From Streptomyces glomeratus (GTDB lineage Bacteria; Actinomycetota; Actinomycetes; Streptomycetales; Streptomycetaceae): a stretch of 64,000 bases of DNA. A program made the translations under genes and the position numbers. Numbering within the stretch: the stretch's first letter is position 1; each line of letters begins with the position of its first letter. A model generated the notes under the pieces. That model was not told the origin of the DNA. It saw only the letters and a list, made by a program, of their open reading frames with translations, and ran no database searches. The stretch covers positions 1-64,000 of the forward strand of contig NZ_JAKEEB010000026.1 in assembly GCF_021462825.1 (NCBI RefSeq), read 5' to 3'. Positions 61,575 to 64,000 of the stretch are shown in pieces.

Positions 61575-62801
61575 ATGTCTGCCGTGCTGAATTGCCGCAT
61601 CTGTGCCGGGCCGTTGCGCGAGTTCTGCGACTTCGGCTCACAGCCCCTGTCCAGCGCGTTCCCCGAATCCGGCCGGATCGGCGACGAGTTCTTCTTCAGG
61701 CTGGCGGTCGGTGTCTGCGAGTCGTGCACGATGGTGCAGCTCGTCGACGAGGTTCCGCGGCACCTCATGTTCCACGAGGACTACCCGTATCTCTCGTCGG
61801 GTTCCGCGGTGATGCGCGCGCACTTCGAGAGGACCGCACGGCATTTCCTGGAGACGAGGCTGACGGGAAAGGACCCGTTCATCGTCGAACTGGGCTGCAA
61901 CGACGGCGTCATGCTGCGGACGGTGGCCCAGGCCGGCGTCAGACACCTGGGCTTCGAGCCGTGCCTGCGCGTCGCCGAGGTGGCGAGCGGGAACGGCCTG
62001 CGGGTGAGGGCAGAGTTCTTCGACGCCGGCTCGGCAGCGGACGTCCTGGCGGAGCACGGGCCCGCCCAGGTCATCTACGCCGCCAACACGATGTGCCACA
62101 TCCCGTATCTGGAGTCGGTGTTCAAGGGCATCGGCACGCTCCTGGCTCCCGACGGGGTCCTCGTTTTCGAGGACCCCTACCTCGCCGACATCATCGACCG
62201 TGCGGCCTTCGACCAGATCTACGACGAGCACTTCTACTACTTCACCGCCACGTCGGTGCAGGCGATGGCTCGCCACTTCGGGTTCGAGCTGGTCGATGTG
62301 GAGCGCCTCCCCGTCCACGGGGGAGAGGTCCGCTACACGATCGCGAGGCCGGGAGTGCACCGGCCCTCTCCCCGCGTGGCCACCCTGCTCGCGGAGGAGG
62401 AGTCCCGTGCGCTGACCGGAATGGCCAGCCTGGAGGGCTTCATCACCAGGGTCGACCGGGCCCGCGACGAACTCGTCTCGCTCCTGGAGCGGCTGCGGGC
62501 AGAAGGCCGCACGGTGGCCGGCTACGGCGCCACGGCCAAGAGCGCGACCGTCACCAACTACTGCGGCATCGGACCCGACCTGGTGGGCTTCATCGCGGAC
62601 AGCACGCCCGCGAAGCAGGGCCGGCTCACCCCCGGGTCGCACATTCCGGTGCGCTCGCCGGAGAGCTTCGCCGAGGCGTACCCCGACTACGCGCTGCTGT
62701 TCGCCTGGAACCACGCAGAGGAGATCATCGCCAAGGAGGAGGCGTTCCGCAGGGGCGGAGGGCGATGGATCCTCTACGTGCCGGACGTGCACCTCGTGTG
62801 A
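61575..62801 (+). CDS. NDP-sugar C-methyltransferase-like SAM enzyme
   Basis: A 408-residue methyltransferase. An N-terminal zinc-binding domain (Cys7, Cys10, Cys48, Cys51) is followed by the SAM-binding domain with 'FIVELGCNDGVMLR' (102-115). 'IYDEHFYYFTATSVQAM' holds the active-site His, and the C-terminal Methyltransf_14-like part has 'GYGATAKSATVTNY'. This layout is that of deoxysugar C-3 methyltransferases such as TylCIII, EryBIII and TcaB9. GAGGGAG precedes the start. Convergent with the SDR and glycosyltransferase genes, it suggests a glycosylated natural-product cluster. Confidence 0.9.
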   Translation: MSAVLNCRICAGPLREFCDFGSQPLSSAFPESGRIGDEFFFRLAVGVCESCTMVQLVDEVPRHLMFHEDYPYLSSGSAVMRAHFERTARHFLETRLTGKDPFIVELGCNDGVMLRTVAQAGVRHLGFEPCLRVAEVASGNGLRVRAEFFDAGSAADVLAEHGPAQVIYAANTMCHIPYLESVFKGIGTLLAPDGVLVFEDPYLADIIDRAAFDQIYDEHFYYFTATSVQAMARHFGFELVDVERLPVHGGEVRYTIARPGVHRPSPRVATLLAEEESRALTGMASLEGFITRVDRARDELVSLLERLRAEGRTVAGYGATAKSATVTNYCGIGPDLVGFIADSTPAKQGRLTPGSHIPVRSPESFAEAYPDYALLFAWNHAEEIIAKEEAFRRGGGRWILYVPDVHLV

Positions 62802-62844
62802 GCAACGCACCGGGAGGTGGGCGGCGGCCCGGCCGGCGCCGGGG

Positions 62845-63663
62845 TCAGCCGCCCTCGCGGCTCAGCCACTCCCACGCCGTGTACTCCTCGCGCCGCCGTT
62901 GCTCGATCTGCTGGACGCGCTCGAACGCGTCGCCGCCCAGGACGAGCCGCGTCGGCGGCTCGTCCTGACGCACGAGCTCCAGCACCAGCCGGGCGGCCTT
63001 GGCCGGTGAGGCCACCTTGGGGAGCGGCTCTTTGCCGGGGGCCGAGCGCACGACGTCGTACGCCGGATTCCGTGCCCCGGACTCCGCCCTCGAGAACAGG
63101 TTCGTGGCGTACGGGCCCGGTTCGAGCGCGGTCACCTTGATGCCGAATCCCCTCAGCTCCGCGGACATGGCCTGACTGATCGCGCTCAGCGCGGACTTGC
63201 CCGCCCCGTAGAGGCCGTAGCCCGCCGTACCGCCCCCCGAACCCATGGCGGTGATCTGCAGGATGTGTCCGGAGCCCTGCGCGCGCATATGGGGGATGAC
63301 GGCCTGGCTCACCCAGAGGGCGCCGAACAGGTTGGTGTCCAGATGGGTCCTGGCCTGCTCCTCGGTGATCTCCTCCACCATCCCGGACAACAGCCGGCCC
63401 GCCGCGTTCACGACGACGTCCAGCCTGCCGAACGTCGCCGCGGCACGCTCGACCGTCGCCATGACCGCCGCGCGGTCGGACACATCGAGGGGTAACGCCA
63501 CCAAACCGCCGGCGTGACGCTCCTCGAGCGGCCGCAGAGCCGAGACGTCGCGGGCCGAGCCGATGACGCGGTCGCCCGCGTCCAGGGCTGCCTCGGCGAT
63601 CGCCCGGCCCAGACCGCTCGACGCTCCGGTGATGAACCAGACCTGCTCGGACCGTTCGGACAT
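62845..63663 (-). CDS. short-chain dehydrogenase/reductase
   Basis: A 272-residue classical SDR. The cofactor motif 'TGASSGLG' is at residues 12-19, 'VNAAG' follows, and the catalytic 'YGLYGAGK' supplies Tyr and Lys. The C-terminal 'LVLGGDAFERVQQIEQRRRE' is typical of the oxidoreductases annotated beside glycosyltransferase genes. It starts 16 bases after the stop of the glycosyltransferase gene and is probably in its operon. It would reduce or oxidise a sugar or polyketide hydroxyl; the substrate is unknown. Confidence 0.92.
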   Translation of the reverse strand: MSERSEQVWFITGASSGLGRAIAEAALDAGDRVIGSARDVSALRPLEERHAGGLVALPLDVSDRAAVMATVERAAATFGRLDVVVNAAGRLLSGMVEEITEEQARTHLDTNLFGALWVSQAVIPHMRAQGSGHILQITAMGSGGGTAGYGLYGAGKSALSAISQAMSAELRGFGIKVTALEPGPYATNLFSRAESGARNPAYDVVRSAPGKEPLPKVASPAKAARLVLELVRQDEPPTRLVLGGDAFERVQQIEQRRREEYTAWEWLSREGG

Positions 63664-63679
63664 GGGTGTCTCCCAAAGG

Positions 63680-64000
63680 TCAGCGTCCGGACCGCCGGTA
63701 CTCGGTGGTGAGCCGCTCGAGCGTCGCCGTGATCTCGGCGGGGGCCGGCGTGCTCGTCACCTCGGTACGCAGGCTCCGGGCATGGGTGGTGAAGGCCGGG
63801 TCGTCCAGCACCCGCACGAGCATGTTCCTGAACTCGTCGGCGGAGAACCGGTCGACCCGACGGTACAGGCCGGCGCCCAACTCCTGGATCTTGTGCGCCT
63901 TGTGGACGTTGCACCAGATCTCGGTGGGCGCGATGATCTGCGGCACCCCGGCGGCGAGGGCGGTGGTGACGGTGCCCGAGCCTCCGTGATGGACGATCGC
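63680..64000 (-). CDS. macrolide-type glycosyltransferase, C-terminal fragment (gene continues outside)
   Basis: The last 106 residues of a GT1-family glycosyltransferase. The window edge begins in the nucleotide-sugar binding motif 'AIVHHGGSGTVTTALAAGVP', followed by 'QIIAPTEIWCNVHKAHKIQE'. The C-terminus 'RVDRFSADEFRNMLVRVLDD' is typical of the EryCIII/DesVII/UGT-like enzymes that attach deoxysugars. The rest lies to the right of the window. It is upstream of the SDR gene with 16 bases between. Confidence 0.92.
   Translation of the reverse strand, partial: AIVHHGGSGTVTTALAAGVPQIIAPTEIWCNVHKAHKIQELGAGLYRRVDRFSADEFRNMLVRVLDDPAFTTHARSLRTEVTSTPAPAEITATLERLTTEYRRSGR

Overview
The window is high-GC actinobacterial DNA and reads as a Streptomyces chromosome. 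The signs are a very strong G/C preference at third codon positions, frequent GTG/TTG starts, and Streptomyces-typical families: DUF5753/DUF397 regulator pairs, HATPase_c anti-sigma-like proteins, DUF2637, LAL regulators, a HAMP-repeat histidine kinase and AldO alditol oxidase. The run alditol oxidase, RsgA, PoxB-like enzyme, two acyl-CoA ligases and glyoxylate carboligase resembles, from memory, the SCO6147-SCO6201 part of the S. coelicolor chromosome; this was not checked by alignment. I saw no tRNA, rRNA, CRISPR array, complete insertion sequence or integrase.

Layout, left part (1-17.7 kb): the N-terminus of a HAMP-repeat histidine kinase; a TetR regulator overlapping an alpha/beta hydrolase gene; a DUF397/DUF5753 pair facing an ATP-binding protein; an MFS exporter; a ROK repressor coupled to a GH2 beta-galactosidase that has an odd Ser/Pro-rich N-terminus; AldO; a flavin-fold protein followed by a radical-SAM protein with an unusual cysteine spacing; a one-chain transmembrane protein with a sigma-factor-like interior and an outside cellulose-binding module; and a DEAD-box helicase behind a cold-shock protein gene whose leader carries a terminator-like hairpin.

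Middle (18-40.7 kb): RsgA, a secreted SGNH hydrolase, a TrmB/LuxR regulator, a PP2C-like protein, a PoxB-like ThDP enzyme, an unrecognised two-gene operon, an anti-sigma-like ATPase, a DUF2637 protein, a poorly coding 1 kb stretch with an iron-box-like palindrome, a GntR regulator, a 14-bp minisatellite, and a complete purine catabolism locus. In that locus PucR lies divergent from the xanthine dehydrogenase FAD, 2Fe-2S and Mo subunits, an AzgA-type purine permease and XdhC.

The most interesting system lies at 40.67-45.43 kb. A small EACC1-type protein overlaps a 1440-residue protein in which a caspase-fold protease with a visible His/Cys dyad and an EF-hand-like loop is fused to four FtsK/EccC-type P-loop modules. 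This is a probable biological-conflict or regulated cell-death system built on a type VII secretion motor.

Right part (45.6-64 kb): an SRPBCC protein, CorA, an AlkZ-like DNA glycosylase, a LysR regulator with a small tautomerase, a secreted trypsin behind a LAL regulator, a GAF-LuxR regulator divergent from two translationally coupled acyl-CoA ligases, a zinc-ribbon/Mrr-like protein, and glyoxylate carboligase behind a double operator. The right edge appears to enter a deoxysugar/glycosylated natural-product cluster: a sugar C-methyltransferase, an SDR and the C-terminus of a macrolide-type glycosyltransferase.
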